NCBI GenBank assembly: GCA_002709085.1
Contig: PAPR01000044.1
Location: 1 to 33,320, forward strand
Reading direction: 5' to 3'
Length of the DNA: 33,320 bases
Source of the DNA: Pseudooceanicola sp.
Lineage (GTDB): Bacteria > Pseudomonadota > Alphaproteobacteria > Rhodobacterales > Rhodobacteraceae
Under the pieces are notes generated by a model. That model had not been told where the DNA came from. It ran no database searches and saw nothing but the letters and a program-made list of their open reading frames with translations. The position numbers and the translations under genes were made by a program. Shown in pieces: positions 25,961-33,320 of this stretch (its first letter is position 1; each line of letters starts with the position of its first letter).

Positions 25961-26018
25961 GAGGGGCGCTGCCCCTCGGCCTGCGGCCTCACCCCGGAGT
26001 AGATGGAACGAGATGAAA
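25961..26018. repeat. Double-hairpin intergenic element
   Basis: Two adjacent hairpins, GAGGGGC-GCT-GCCCCTC (25961-25977) and GGCC-TGC-GGCC (25978-25988), are followed by an ACCCCGGAGTA stretch and a GATGAAA end. From memory, closely similar elements with a GGAGTATTTGG-type tail recur between genes in Rhodobacteraceae. It sits between the helicase and pdeM, and its tail includes the proposed pdeM ATG. Confidence 0.5.
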
Positions 26019-26708
26019 CCCGAAATGATTGATAAGTCAGGCGAAGTGGCCGAAGTGACGGGGGGATATTCCTTTGCGTTGGCCGGGGTGGCGCTCGTGG
26101 CGCTCGCGTCGGGCGCGCTTTGGTGGCCGGATCGTCGGGTGCTGGTCGTCTCGGATCTCCATCTTGGCAAGTCTGAGCGTGTGGCGCGCCTCGGCGGTGC
26201 CGCCCTGCCGCCTTACGAGACGATCGACACCCTGACGCGGCTGGAGCGGGACATCGCGCGCCTTGCGCCTTCGCGGGTGGTTTGTCTCGGCGACAGCTTT
26301 GACGACATTGCCGCCGCCCACGGTCTGCCCGAAGGCGTCGTCGATTGGCTGATACGGCTTCAGGCCGGGAGGGATTGGATCTGGATCGAGGGCAACCATG
26401 ATCCGGGACCGGTAACGCTTGGCGGGGCGCACCGCGCCGAGATGGCCCTTGGCCCGCTGGCCCTGCGCCATATCGCGACCCCCGGCGCATCCGGCGAAGT
26501 CTCCGGGCATTATCACCCCAAGGCGCGCCTTGCCTCTGTGTCGCGGCGCTGCTTCCTGACGGATGGCGCGCGGCTGATCATGCCGGCCTTTGGCACCTAC
26601 ACGGGCGGGCTGTGGTCGCATGATCCGGTGTTGAGCTCGCTCATGGCTCCGGGGGCGCTGGCCATCCTGACGGGGCGCGTCGCGCGGGCCATTCCGATGC
26701 CCCGCTGA
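26013..26708 (+). CDS. pdeM: PdeM-type endonuclease / metallophosphoesterase
   Basis: A calcineurin-like metallophosphoesterase of the ligase-associated DNA damage response endonuclease family, 231 residues. Metal ligands are visible in order: SDLHLGK (Asp48, His50), CLGDSFDD (Asp94), EGNHDPG (Asn128-His129) and SGHYHPK (His166, His168). It follows the Lhr-like helicase by 84 bases, matching their usual pairing. The start is uncertain: the ATG at 26013 lies in the tail of a repeated intergenic element with only a poor ribosome-binding site, and Met5 (26025) is equally possible. The first 20 residues are not conserved-looking. Substrate is not known from sequence. Confidence 0.9.
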   Translation: MKPEMIDKSGEVAEVTGGYSFALAGVALVALASGALWWPDRRVLVVSDLHLGKSERVARLGGAALPPYETIDTLTRLERDIARLAPSRVVCLGDSFDDIAAAHGLPEGVVDWLIRLQAGRDWIWIEGNHDPGPVTLGGAHRAEMALGPLALRHIATPGASGEVSGHYHPKARLASVSRRCFLTDGARLIMPAFGTYTGGLWSHDPVLSSLMAPGALAILTGRVARAIPMPR

Positions 26709-26786
26709 CCCAAGGTTGTGCGCGGCAGGTTGGCTATCCCCCGACAAAGCCGGTAATGCTAAAGGCGCGATAATCAGGAGGCCGGG

Positions 26787-27200
26787 ATGAGCACCGAGAT
26801 CGAGAAACGCATAAGCGACAGCTTTGCCAGCCAGAGCATGATGCGGACCTTTAACGCAGAGATCGTTTCGATCACCAAGGGAGAGGTCGTGCTGCGCGCG
26901 CCGATCCTGCCGCTGGCCCGTCAGCAAATGGGATTTGGTCATGCGGCGCTGAGTTTTGCCCTGGGCGACACTGCGGCCGGTTACGCGGCCCTGACTACAC
27001 TGGCCGACGGGCAAGAGGTCGTCACCGCGGAGATCAAGATAAACCTGCTGGCACCTGCGCAGGGTGAATATCTGATTGCGACCGGTCGCGTGATCAAGCC
27101 GGGTCGCCGTCTGGTGATCGTCAGCGCGACGGTGACCGCCTTTGATGGTGGAGAGGCCCGGGATGTGGCCGTCATGCAAGGCTCGATGATGCCGGTGTGA
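26787..27200 (+). CDS. PaaI-family hotdog thioesterase
   Basis: A small 137-residue acyl-CoA thioesterase with the hotdog fold. The helix segment GFGHAALSFALGDTAAGYAAL corresponds to the PaaI-family active-site region; Asp61 is in the place of the catalytic acid, and His52-Ala-Ala replaces the common His-Gly-Gly. A strong AGGAGG box lies about 6 bases before the ATG. It follows pdeM by 78 bases on the same strand and may share its transcript, although function gives no obvious link. The acyl-CoA substrate cannot be inferred. Confidence 0.88.
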   Translation: MSTEIEKRISDSFASQSMMRTFNAEIVSITKGEVVLRAPILPLARQQMGFGHAALSFALGDTAAGYAALTTLADGQEVVTAEIKINLLAPAQGEYLIATGRVIKPGRRLVIVSATVTAFDGGEARDVAVMQGSMMPV

Positions 27201-27412
27201 GAGCCGCTCACGGTAGGGCTTAGTCTTGCGAGGGTTCGACCGTGCTGATCGCGATGCGCCTGATGGCTCGTGAATGCGAAAGCAGAATTTGTCGAGCGTC
27301 AATCAGCGGGGGCAATTTTGGTCTGCGCGGATACCACGCGTTGTCGCTCCGAGCGTCGGAGACATGCACGCATCGTTGTTCTAGGACGCCGACATCACCT
27401 CACCGGGCATAT

Positions 27413-27439
27413 AAAAAGCCGCGACCAATGCGGCGCGGC
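27413..27439 (-). terminator. Terminator of the minus-strand small-peptide unit
   Basis: Read on the minus strand, GCCGCG (27439-27434) pairs with CGCGGC (27423-27418) across a 10-base loop, and TTTTTAT follows directly. It lies 134 bases after the stop of the 26-residue ORF. No other minus-strand gene is close enough to need it. Confidence 0.65.
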
Positions 27440-27522
27440 GTAAAACGCAATGCGTGGTGTGAAGCAAATAAGAGCGCGAAGGAATATAGATCGCGTTCAA
27501 GGCATCAACCCTATCCCGCTGC

Positions 27523-27553
27523 GGCCCGGGTGTGAGGGAGCACCACCCGGGCC
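27523..27553 (-). other. GC-rich hairpin in the 3' part of the small-peptide transcript
   Basis: A perfect 10-bp stem (GGCCCGGGTG at 27523-27532, CACCCGGGCC at 27544-27553) with an 11-base loop. Neither side has a T tract, so it is not an intrinsic terminator by itself. It begins 20 bases past the small ORF and could stabilise the transcript or be part of a small RNA. Confidence 0.55.
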
Positions 27554-27572
27554 CGGCGCGGATCTTGGGGCC

Positions 27573-27653
27573 TTAGATGACCGCGATGACGCCAGCGGCG
27601 AGCATCAGGGTCAGGGCGAAACTTGTGTGAAAGACGACGGCAGCAGCTTTCAT
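27573..27653 (-). CDS. 26-residue hydrophobic membrane peptide (uncharacterised)
   Basis: A very short gene that I do not recognise. The product starts with MK, then an Ala/Val-rich run, His9, and a hydrophobic stretch (residues 12-26) long enough for one membrane-spanning helix; it has a single charged side chain (Lys2). A GAGGAG ribosome-binding site (27667-27662) lies 8 bases before the ATG, the best-spaced one in this gap. Upstream is a GGAAC-N17-CGTT promoter match, and downstream are a GC-rich hairpin and a T-tailed terminator, giving a self-contained unit of about 300 bases. It could be a small stress-induced membrane protein or a toxin-like peptide. No antisense partner or antitoxin gene was seen. 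Confidence 0.62.
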   Translation of the reverse strand: MKAAAVVFHTSFALTLMLAAGVIAVI

Positions 27654-27721
27654 TATCTTATCTCCTCGGGGTTTGATCCTCGGCGGCAACCCGCCGTGTT
27701 TCAGTCTCTTCTTGCAGGGTT

Positions 27722-27747
27722 AACGACTCATGAACGGACTTGGTTCC
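27722..27747 (-). promoter_or_regulatory. EcfG-type general-stress promoter for the 26-residue ORF
   Basis: The minus strand reads GGAAC (27747-27743), 17 bases, CGTT (27725-27722), a full match to the alphaproteobacterial EcfG consensus GGAAC-N16/17-CGTT. The predicted start near 27715 leaves a leader of about 60 bases before the small-peptide ATG. Confidence 0.55.
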
Positions 27748-27974
27748 GTGCTGTGATATTTTCCTGGGCTCGGGTCGCGCGTCTCGTCGCGATATACCGG
27801 TGATCCCCAGAGGCATCTCGCCTGACGTTTTCGTCGCATCGCCGGGGTTTCCCTCGTCCAAAGCAACGTGCTACGCCCCGTCGCAAACAGGACGCGTGAA
27901 CGCGGGATCGAATTATCGACCATCTTCGTGCGCGCCACCCTATGATGGCGGCATTCGCAGACAGGAGAGTTTCG

Positions 27975-28619
27975 ATGACGACCTATATTCGCACCGCCCT
28001 CTCGGCCTCGGCTCTCATCTTGGCCTGCCTTGGCTCCCCTCTCGCCGCCGACGATTGGTACACGCATCCTTTTGGGGAATTGCGCGCGAATTTTTCCGAT
28101 TGGATCGCGGTCTGCGCGGATGATGGGGCAGGACCATGCCGGGTGGTGCACTCAGGCAGGGACGACGGGTCGGACGCGGTCTTTGATTACCGCCTGACCC
28201 TCGGCTACAACGATTTGACCGACCATTGGGTGGTCGAGGTTATGGACAGGGGGATGGAACATGCGCTCAACCACGTCCGGCTGGATTTCGATGGGCAATG
28301 GATTGACCTTGCCCCCGGCGCCTGGAAAGCAGGCGAGACGGCAACTGCGAACGTGGCCGAGACCTTCACCATCCTGGACCCCGCCCTCGCTGACCACCTG
28401 ATCGAGATGATGAAAGCGGGCAATGTCCTGACCGTTACCTATCGTCCCATAGGCAAGGACGGCACGGCGCAATTTTCCCTGCGCGGCGTGACCGCAGCCA
28501 TCGACGCGGTCGAGGCGCGTTATCCGCGCGCCGCACCCGTCGCACCCGAGACCGCGCCACCGGCACCCGAACGCGCTATTACCGGGGACCAAAACACCCC
28601 CACTAAACCATCCTACTGA
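27975..28619 (+). CDS. Exported IalB-like protein
   Basis: A 214-residue periplasmic protein with a signal peptide ending near LAADDW. The segment [19 protein letters not shown] (residues 40-60), with its Trp and paired cysteines, resembles the invasion-associated locus B fold common in alphaproteobacteria. IALB-type proteins are all-beta and poorly characterised. The C-terminal 30 residues are Pro/Ala/Thr-rich and probably disordered. An AGGAGA box lies 6 bases before the ATG; an earlier in-frame ATG at 27942 would bury the signal peptide. folD begins 14 bases after the stop, so the two are probably cotranscribed. The family assignment is moderate. Confidence 0.75.
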   Translation: MTTYIRTALSASALILACLGSPLAADDWYTHPFGELRANFSDWIAVCADDGAGPCRVVHSGRDDGSDAVFDYRLTLGYNDLTDHWVVEVMDRGMEHALNHVRLDFDGQWIDLAPGAWKAGETATANVAETFTILDPALADHLIEMMKAGNVLTVTYRPIGKDGTAQFSLRGVTAAIDAVEARYPRAAPVAPETAPPAPERAITGDQNTPTKPSY

Positions 28620-28633
28620 GCACGAGGACCCGA

Positions 28634-29533
28634 ATGACGGCGAAAATTCTGGACGGCAAAGCCTTTGCGGCGGATATTCGGCAAAAGGTCGCGGCGCATG
28701 TCGCGACCCTCGTTGATCAAGGCATTCAACCGGGGCTAGCCGTCGTGTTGGTGGGCGAGGACCCTGCCAGTCAGGTCTACGTTCGCAACAAGGGCATCGC
28801 GACAACCGAGGTTGGGATGGCCAGTTTTGAGCACAAGCTGCCCGTGGATGTTACTCAGACCGATCTCTACGCGCTGATCGACAAGCTGAACGCCGACCCC
28901 GCCGTGCATGGCATCCTCGTGCAATTCCCGGTGCCGGGGCATCTGTCAGAGCGTGACATCGTCGCCCGTATTGACCCGGCGAAGGACGTCGATGGGCTCT
29001 CAGTCGTAAACGCGGGCCTTTTGGCCTCGGGCCAGCGGGCAATGGTGTCCTGCACGCCGCTCGGGTGTCTGATGTTGTTGCGCGATACGCTCGGGCCGCT
29101 TGCGGGCATGGAGGCGGTAGTGATCGGCCGGTCGAACCTTGTGGGAAAACCGATGGCGCAACTGCTGCTGCGCGATAGCTGCACCGTGACGGTCGCCCAT
29201 TCGCGAACCCGCGATCTGGCCGCGACGGTGGGGCGGGCGGACATCGTGATCGCCGCCGTAGGCCGTGCCCAGATGGTGCCCGCCAGTTGGATCAAGCCCG
29301 GCGCGACCGTCATTGATGTTGGCATCAATCGCCTTCCGGCCCCGGAAAAGGGCGAAGGCAAGACCCGCCTCGTGGGGGACGTGGACTTTGCCGCTGTAAA
29401 AGAAGTTGCCGGTGCCATTACGCCAGTTCCGGGAGGGGTCGGTCCACTGACGATCGCCTGCCTGCTCGCCAATACCGTGACGGCGACATGCCGGATGAAT
29501 GGTTTGCCAGAGCCAGAGGGCTTGACAGCCTGA
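28634..29533 (+). CDS. folD: Bifunctional methylenetetrahydrofolate dehydrogenase/cyclohydrolase
   Basis: Interconverts 5,10-methylene-, methenyl- and 10-formyl-tetrahydrofolate using NADP. It has 299 residues, the usual length. The catalytic lysine is Lys53 in YVRNKG, the folate-site segment is VQFPVPGHL, and KDVDGL precedes the Rossmann domain. The NADP loop is [18 protein letters not shown], and the signature PGGVGPLT is near the C-terminus. A GAGG box lies 8 bases before the ATG. It is downstream of the IalB-like gene in a likely operon and convergent with the TUDOR-domain gene. Confidence 0.97.
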   Translation: MTAKILDGKAFAADIRQKVAAHVATLVDQGIQPGLAVVLVGEDPASQVYVRNKGIATTEVGMASFEHKLPVDVTQTDLYALIDKLNADPAVHGILVQFPVPGHLSERDIVARIDPAKDVDGLSVVNAGLLASGQRAMVSCTPLGCLMLLRDTLGPLAGMEAVVIGRSNLVGKPMAQLLLRDSCTVTVAHSRTRDLAATVGRADIVIAAVGRAQMVPASWIKPGATVIDVGINRLPAPEKGEGKTRLVGDVDFAAVKEVAGAITPVPGGVGPLTIACLLANTVTATCRMNGLPEPEGLTA

Positions 29534-29589
29534 CGTCGCCTTGAGGTCAGCGGCCACGACGTCCCGCCTGATCGGCCTGATCCCGAGCT

Positions 29590-29802
29590 TCAAGATTTGA
29601 GCTTGGTCAGAGCGTCTTCCTTGTGGGCCGCGATATGGTCCGTCTTGTCGCTCTCGATCTCATATTGCGGCGCGTCCTTGGTGGCGCGACGCTGGTGTCC
29701 TTTGTAGTCAAAATCCGCCTCGTGGACCTTCGTGATGTGACCGCTGACGCGCCCGGCCTCGGAGTTCCAGCTCACGTGATCGCCTTTCGAAAACTGCGCC
29801 AT
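29590..29802 (-). CDS. Small TUDOR-domain protein (DUF2945, hypervirulence-associated)
   Basis: A 70-residue cytoplasmic protein matching the DUF2945/HVA1 TUDOR family: FSKGDHVSWNSEAGRVSGHITKV, then the charged centre and APQYEIESDKTDHIAAHKEDAL. Molecular function is unknown. Two ATGs six bases apart compete; the one at 29802 has GGAGG (29814-29810) at a 7-base spacing, whereas the upstream one would have only a 1-base gap. A GGAAC-N16-CGTT promoter match lies immediately upstream, suggesting control by the general stress sigma factor. It is convergent with folD. Confidence 0.88.
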   Translation of the reverse strand: MAQFSKGDHVSWNSEAGRVSGHITKVHEADFDYKGHQRRATKDAPQYEIESDKTDHIAAHKEDALTKLKS

Positions 29803-30156
29803 TCTCATTCCTCCTTTGCGGTGAAACGCGCGATGAGGGGAGCTGTTCCTCCGACACACCGGGAAAACCTGGACATGGTCGGAATCGGGACCATCTGACC
29901 ACACGGCGCATAAGCGTACCGCCGAATTCGGCCCAAAAAGCGAATTGCGCTGAGAATGTCCCGTTTTCGCCAAAGACGTTTCGTCCCCTTCGACCAATCA
30001 TTTGAAACTATTAATCTCCAGACGAGCGGCTGATTGGAACCCTCTCCTTACCCGCACGGCTAGCCGTTTTAATGTCGCCTAAAACTAGGGCATACCGGCG
30101 TGAAATCGCTCAGGATTCGGGCATTTGTAGCAGGGGTTTATCGGGTGCGGAATCGG
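29803..30156. other. Divergent intergenic region between TUDOR gene and HPP gene
   Basis: About 350 bases. It holds the EcfG-like promoter of the TUDOR gene on the left and, presumably, the promoter of the HPP/CBS gene on the right, which I could not locate. A GGAAC at 30036 followed by CGTT at 30065 has the wrong spacing (24) to count. No gene is supported here. Confidence 0.5.
29825..29849 (-). promoter_or_regulatory. EcfG-type general-stress promoter for the TUDOR gene
   Basis: The minus strand reads GGAAC (29849-29845), 16 bases, CGTT (29828-29825), again a full consensus match. The predicted start near 29818 gives a leader of about 16 bases that still includes the GGAGG ribosome-binding site at 29814-29810. 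Confidence 0.6.
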
Positions 30157-31254
30157 ATGCGGGCATGGCACCACCTTTTCCCGGCGCTTCCGCCTTTCCA
30201 CGGCGCCGAACAGATGAGGGCAGGCCTCGGGGCGTTGCTCGGGATCGGGCTCTGCGCGGCACTGGTAAGCGTCGGCGTAGCGCTCGACCTGTCCTCGCTT
30301 CAGCTTGTAGCCCCTCTGGGCGCGACGGCGGTTCTGGTCTTTTGCGTGCCGAACTCGCCGCTGGCGCAGCCATGGTCGGCAATAATCGGCAACATGATTT
30401 CGGCTATGGTCGCGCTGCTTGTCATTCAGATCCTGCCCGCGCCTTGGGCTTCCGGCGTCGCGGTCGGCGTGGCCATAGTCGCGATGATGTTGCTTCGCGC
30501 TTTGCACCCACCCGGCGGCGCAGTTGCCTTGCTGACCGCCCTTGATCCCGGCCCGGCGCTGGAAGCGGGGATGATTTATGCGGTGATGCCCGTGGGGCTG
30601 ACCACGGCTGCGCTGGTTCTATCTGCTGTTCTTTATAATCGGGCAACGGGTCGGATGTATCCATTTCGACAGCCCGACACGCAGGATGTATCGGCCCCGG
30701 CGCCGCGCCTCGGCCTGACGAACGAGCAACTTGGCGCGCTTCTCGATCGATTCAACCAGTCCACAAACCTTGGTGTCGCCGACCTGGGGCGGCGGTTGGC
30801 GGCAGCCGAAGCCCAGGCGGCACAACATCGTTTTGACGGCACGACCTGCGCGGACGTGATGGCCACCAACCTGATCACGGTGCAGCCCGCCACAACCATT
30901 CCCGAGGCCTTGAAGCTGTTTCGCCGGCACGCGATCAAAAGCCTTCCGGTCGTCGGAACCGACACGGAACTGCAGGGCCTCGTCCTTCAGGCCGATCTTC
31001 TCGGGGCATTGACAGCGCAGGGCAAGCTCGCGTGGACACGTATTAACCCGCGGCGCAGGGTGTCGGATGTCATGCGTCCTGCGTATCGCGCCGTGGCCCA
31101 CGATCTGCCGGTCGGCGCCCTTCTCAATCGACTGGCCGCGGATGGAAGCGAAGTGATCCCCGTCACCCAAGGCAATCGTCTTGTCGGCATTCTGACCCGC
31201 TCCGATATCATTCGCCTGTTGCTACAGGGATCGGAAGAACGGCCCGCTGCATGA
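30157..31254 (+). CDS. HPP-family membrane protein with two CBS domains
   Basis: A 365-residue inner-membrane protein. The N-terminal half is an HPP domain of about four hydrophobic helices containing the signature RALHPPGGAVALL. The C-terminal half has two CBS domains (beginning ADVMATNLITVQPATTIPEAL and VSDVMRPAYRAVAHDLPV), which usually bind adenosine nucleotides. HPP proteins include nitrite transporters of chloroplasts and cyanobacteria; the substrate here is unknown. The frame is open back to a GTG at 30100, but those 19 codons (AGG, GTA, GGG, TAT) are unlike the rest of the gene, so ATG 30157 is preferred. Neither start has a good ribosome-binding site. Confidence 0.85.
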   Translation: MRAWHHLFPALPPFHGAEQMRAGLGALLGIGLCAALVSVGVALDLSSLQLVAPLGATAVLVFCVPNSPLAQPWSAIIGNMISAMVALLVIQILPAPWASGVAVGVAIVAMMLLRALHPPGGAVALLTALDPGPALEAGMIYAVMPVGLTTAALVLSAVLYNRATGRMYPFRQPDTQDVSAPAPRLGLTNEQLGALLDRFNQSTNLGVADLGRRLAAAEAQAAQHRFDGTTCADVMATNLITVQPATTIPEALKLFRRHAIKSLPVVGTDTELQGLVLQADLLGALTAQGKLAWTRINPRRRVSDVMRPAYRAVAHDLPVGALLNRLAADGSEVIPVTQGNRLVGILTRSDIIRLLLQGSEERPAA

Positions 31255-31348
31255 GGTCCAGCGTCCGGCCAAGGTCAGCGCTGTTCCGCCAGGTGCCGCC
31301 CAACCACGCTTGTCACAAACAGCCGCGCACGCTTCTCGCGGGTCGTCC

Positions 31349-33121
31349 CTACAGCGGCCAGAACACGAGGATCGACGGGATCGACACCACGATCACCAGG
31401 ATCTCCAACGGCAGTCCCATGCGCCAGTAATCCCCGAACCGGTAGCCACCGGGGCCGAGGATCAGCGTGTTGTTCTTGTGTCCGATGGGTGTCAGGAAGG
31501 CCGAAGAGGCCGCCACCGCCACCGCCATCAGAAACGGGTCTGGCGAGACCTCCAGCCGCTGTGCCATCTCGATACCGATTGGCGCGGCAACGATGGCCGT
31601 GGCTGTGTTGTTCAACACATCCGACAGCGACATCGTCACCACCATCAGCGCGGTCAGGATCGCCCAGGCGGGCCAGCCATCGGTCAGCCAGATCAACCAG
31701 TCGGCGATCAACGCGGTTCCACCGCTGGTTTCCAGCGCGACCCCAAGCGGGATCATCGACCCCAGCAGGACCACGACTGGCCATTCCACATGATCGTAGA
31801 GCTCTTGCAGCGGGACAATTCGCATCAGGACATAGGCGATCACCACAAGGCCGAGCGCGATTGGCAGGTCGATCAAACCGACAGAGGCCGCCAGCACGGC
31901 ACCGGCGAACAGGCCGATCGCGGCCCAAGTCTTGCTGTCCTGCGTCACCGCCAGACCGCGCGCGGCGAGCGGCAGCGCGCCCATCCATTCGGCAACGTCG
32001 TTGCCTGTGTCCTTCTGCACGAGGATCAGAAGAATGTCACCGGGCTGCACAACGGAATTGCGCACCTGGCTGGTGATCCGCCGCCCCTGCCGCGAAATTC
32101 CCATCACCACCGCGCGCTGACGCCACGAAAGGCCGACGGCCTGCGCGGTCTTGCCCGCGATCCGGCTTTCGGGTTTGACGACGACCTCGATGATGTCCAG
32201 CCCTTCGCTGTCCGCGCGCAGCAGTTCCTCGCGTCGCTGGTCGGAAAACGCCAGCGAGAGCGAGGCACGGAATTCGTCCAGCGCCTCGGGTGTGGCTTCC
32301 AGCACCAGCGCGTCTCCGGCCTGCAAAACAGTATTGCGCGCGTTGCCGTAAAGGCGTCTGTCGTTGCGGATGAGACCGATGATGGCGACATCGGCCTTTT
32401 CCGCGCCCTCCATCAACTCAAAAACCCGGCGACCGATCTGCTTGTTGCCCTCCGGGACCGTCAATTCGGCCACATAGGCGGCCATGTCGGCTCCACGGAC
32501 CACCGCATCCTCGCGCGAGGGGATCAACCGCCAGCCGACCAACGCCACAAAGGCCAGCCCGGCGATCGCCGCGATACCCCCGACGGGGGCAAAGTCGAAC
32601 ATCCGAAAGCCCTCGCCCAGACGGTCCTGACGGATCGTGGCGATGATGATATTAGGCGGCGTGCCGATCAGCGTCGCCATACCCCCGAGGATCGTCGCAA
32701 AGCTGAGCGGCATGAGCGACAGCCCCGGCACCCGCCCCGCCTTGCGCGCCGTCTGGATATCCACCGGCATCAGCAGCGCCAGTGCCGCGACGTTGTTCAT
32801 GAAAGCCGAGAGCACCCCGCCGATGCCCCCCATCAGCGTGATATGCGCGCCAAGTGAGCGCGAACTGTCCACCATCGTCCGGGTGATCAGATAGACGGCG
32901 CCCGACCGTACCAGCCCCGCCGAGACGATCAGCACCAGCGCCACCACCAGCGTCGCCTCGTGACCAAAGCCGGAAAACGCATTCTCGACCTCGACCGCAC
33001 CGACGACCACCCCGGTCATCAACGCCCCAAAGGCGACGATATCGTACCGCCAGCGGCCCCATATCAGCAGGACGAAAACACCGCCGAAAATTGCGAACAG
33101 GAAGATCTGGTCAGTATTCAT
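31349..33121 (-). CDS. SLC13-family permease with two RCK_C domains
   Basis: A 590-residue inner-membrane transporter of the divalent anion:Na+ symporter/ArsB-like group. An N-terminal membrane block of about six helices includes AFMNNVAALALLMPV and GTPPNII. A cytoplasmic pair of TrkA-C/RCK_C domains lies near residues 210-285 and 300-375 (NTVLQAGDALVLEATPEAL and NSVVQPGDILLILVQKDTG). A second membrane block ends with the SSAFLTPIGHKNNTLILGPG motif. The frame reaches a TTG six bases upstream, but ATG 33121 has AGGTAG 7 bases ahead. Substrate (sulfate, dicarboxylate or other) is not resolved. It is convergent with the HPP gene. Confidence 0.92.
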   Translation of the reverse strand: MNTDQIFLFAIFGGVFVLLIWGRWRYDIVAFGALMTGVVVGAVEVENAFSGFGHEATLVVALVLIVSAGLVRSGAVYLITRTMVDSSRSLGAHITLMGGIGGVLSAFMNNVAALALLMPVDIQTARKAGRVPGLSLMPLSFATILGGMATLIGTPPNIIIATIRQDRLGEGFRMFDFAPVGGIAAIAGLAFVALVGWRLIPSREDAVVRGADMAAYVAELTVPEGNKQIGRRVFELMEGAEKADVAIIGLIRNDRRLYGNARNTVLQAGDALVLEATPEALDEFRASLSLAFSDQRREELLRADSEGLDIIEVVVKPESRIAGKTAQAVGLSWRQRAVVMGISRQGRRITSQVRNSVVQPGDILLILVQKDTGNDVAEWMGALPLAARGLAVTQDSKTWAAIGLFAGAVLAASVGLIDLPIALGLVVIAYVLMRIVPLQELYDHVEWPVVVLLGSMIPLGVALETSGGTALIADWLIWLTDGWPAWAILTALMVVTMSLSDVLNNTATAIVAAPIGIEMAQRLEVSPDPFLMAVAVAASSAFLTPIGHKNNTLILGPGGYRFGDYWRMGLPLEILVIVVSIPSILVFWPL

Positions 33122-33214
33122 AAACAACTACCTAATTCGGCACGACACGACGCACAGCATGAACGTCGCCTTCCGAACCTATCAATGACAACCTTTCGCA
33201 CTGAAAATCTGCCT

Positions 33215-33320
33215 CAGCCAGTGGTGATCAGGGTCCGTACGGCCTCTATCACGTTGTCAACCGCAACGGCCGCCAGGACAATGCCCATGATCCGGCTGAC
33301 AATCGCCGCGCCGCTTTGCC
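33215..33320 (-). CDS. MarC/UPF0056-family membrane protein (C-terminal end only)
   Basis: The last 34 codons of a minus-strand gene that continues past the right edge. The readable end, GAAIVSRIMGIVLAAVAVDN followed by VIEAV and a short polar tail, matches the final helix of MarC-family inner-membrane proteins, which usually end in a (T/S)RIMGLILAAIAVQ-like segment. It stops at TGA (33217-33215), 94 bases upstream of the SLC13 gene start on the same strand. With so little sequence the family call is moderate, but the reading frame is clear. Confidence 0.68.

Noticed and set aside
26037..27302. A 421-codon open frame on the minus strand.
   Set aside because: It is antisense to pdeM and the PaaI thioesterase, with no motif and poor codon choice.
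27201..27412. Possible tRNA-like or small RNA folds in the gap after the thioesterase.
   Set aside because: Short inverted repeats are present but no cloverleaf with a T-loop motif could be assembled.
30036..30068. GGAAC followed by CGTT upstream of the HPP gene, resembling an EcfG promoter.
   Set aside because: The spacing is 24 bases, outside the allowed 16-17.
31310..32857. A 515-codon open frame on the + strand.
   Set aside because: It is antisense to the SLC13 permease, is very rich in Arg, His, Gln and Asp as expected for a shadow frame, and has no domain.

Overview
The window looks like a chromosomal segment of a marine-type alphaproteobacterium, most likely Rhodobacterales (Roseobacter-like). 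The evidence is high GC with strong G/C third-position bias, the dprA-topA order, a Tad/Flp pilus locus carrying an OmpA-like lipoprotein where CpaD usually sits, a PdeM-type endonuclease behind an Lhr-like helicase, and a double-hairpin intergenic element of a kind I recall from Rhodobacteraceae. No rRNA, tRNA, CRISPR array, transposase or phage gene was recognised.

Layout. 1-7.9 kb: the 3' part of dprA, then topA, an exported L,D-transpeptidase, and a 3-oxoacid CoA-transferase operon (scoA, scoB) with a LOV-domain blue-light histidine kinase gene between the two subunit genes. A convergent lytic transglycosylase closes this block. 8.2-18.9 kb: a Tad locus on the + strand: two Flp pilins, cpaB, cpaC secretin, OmpA-like lipoprotein, cpaE/tadZ, cpaF/tadA, tadB, tadC, two TPR lipoproteins (TadD-like) and the prepilin peptidase cpaA. 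Pseudopilin genes tadE, tadF and tadG are not in the window. 18.9-19.7 kb: frameshifted remains of a minus-strand membrane-protein gene. 19.8-21.1 kb: an AAA ATPase with an N-terminal winged-helix-like region.

21.2-23.5 kb: a divergent pair, a DHA2-type MFS exporter and a MarR regulator, with a perfect inverted repeat lying over the exporter promoter. 23.5-27.2 kb: Lhr-like helicase, PdeM endonuclease and a PaaI-type thioesterase. 27.2-30.2 kb: an IalB-like exported protein followed by folD on +, flanked by two small minus-strand genes. One encodes a 26-residue membrane peptide and the other a 70-residue TUDOR-domain protein. 30.2-33.3 kb: an HPP/CBS membrane protein, an SLC13/RCK_C permease, and the C-terminal end of a MarC-family protein cut by the window edge.

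The most interesting signal is the pair of small minus-strand genes. Each has a match to the alphaproteobacterial EcfG (general stress sigma factor) promoter, GGAAC-N16/17-CGTT, at the right distance and orientation. The 26-residue ORF forms a complete unit of promoter, ribosome-binding site, peptide, GC-rich 3' hairpin and terminator. The LOV kinase in the sco operon belongs to the HisKA_2/HWE type that feeds the general stress response in other alphaproteobacteria, so light sensing and stress output may be linked here; that link is inference.
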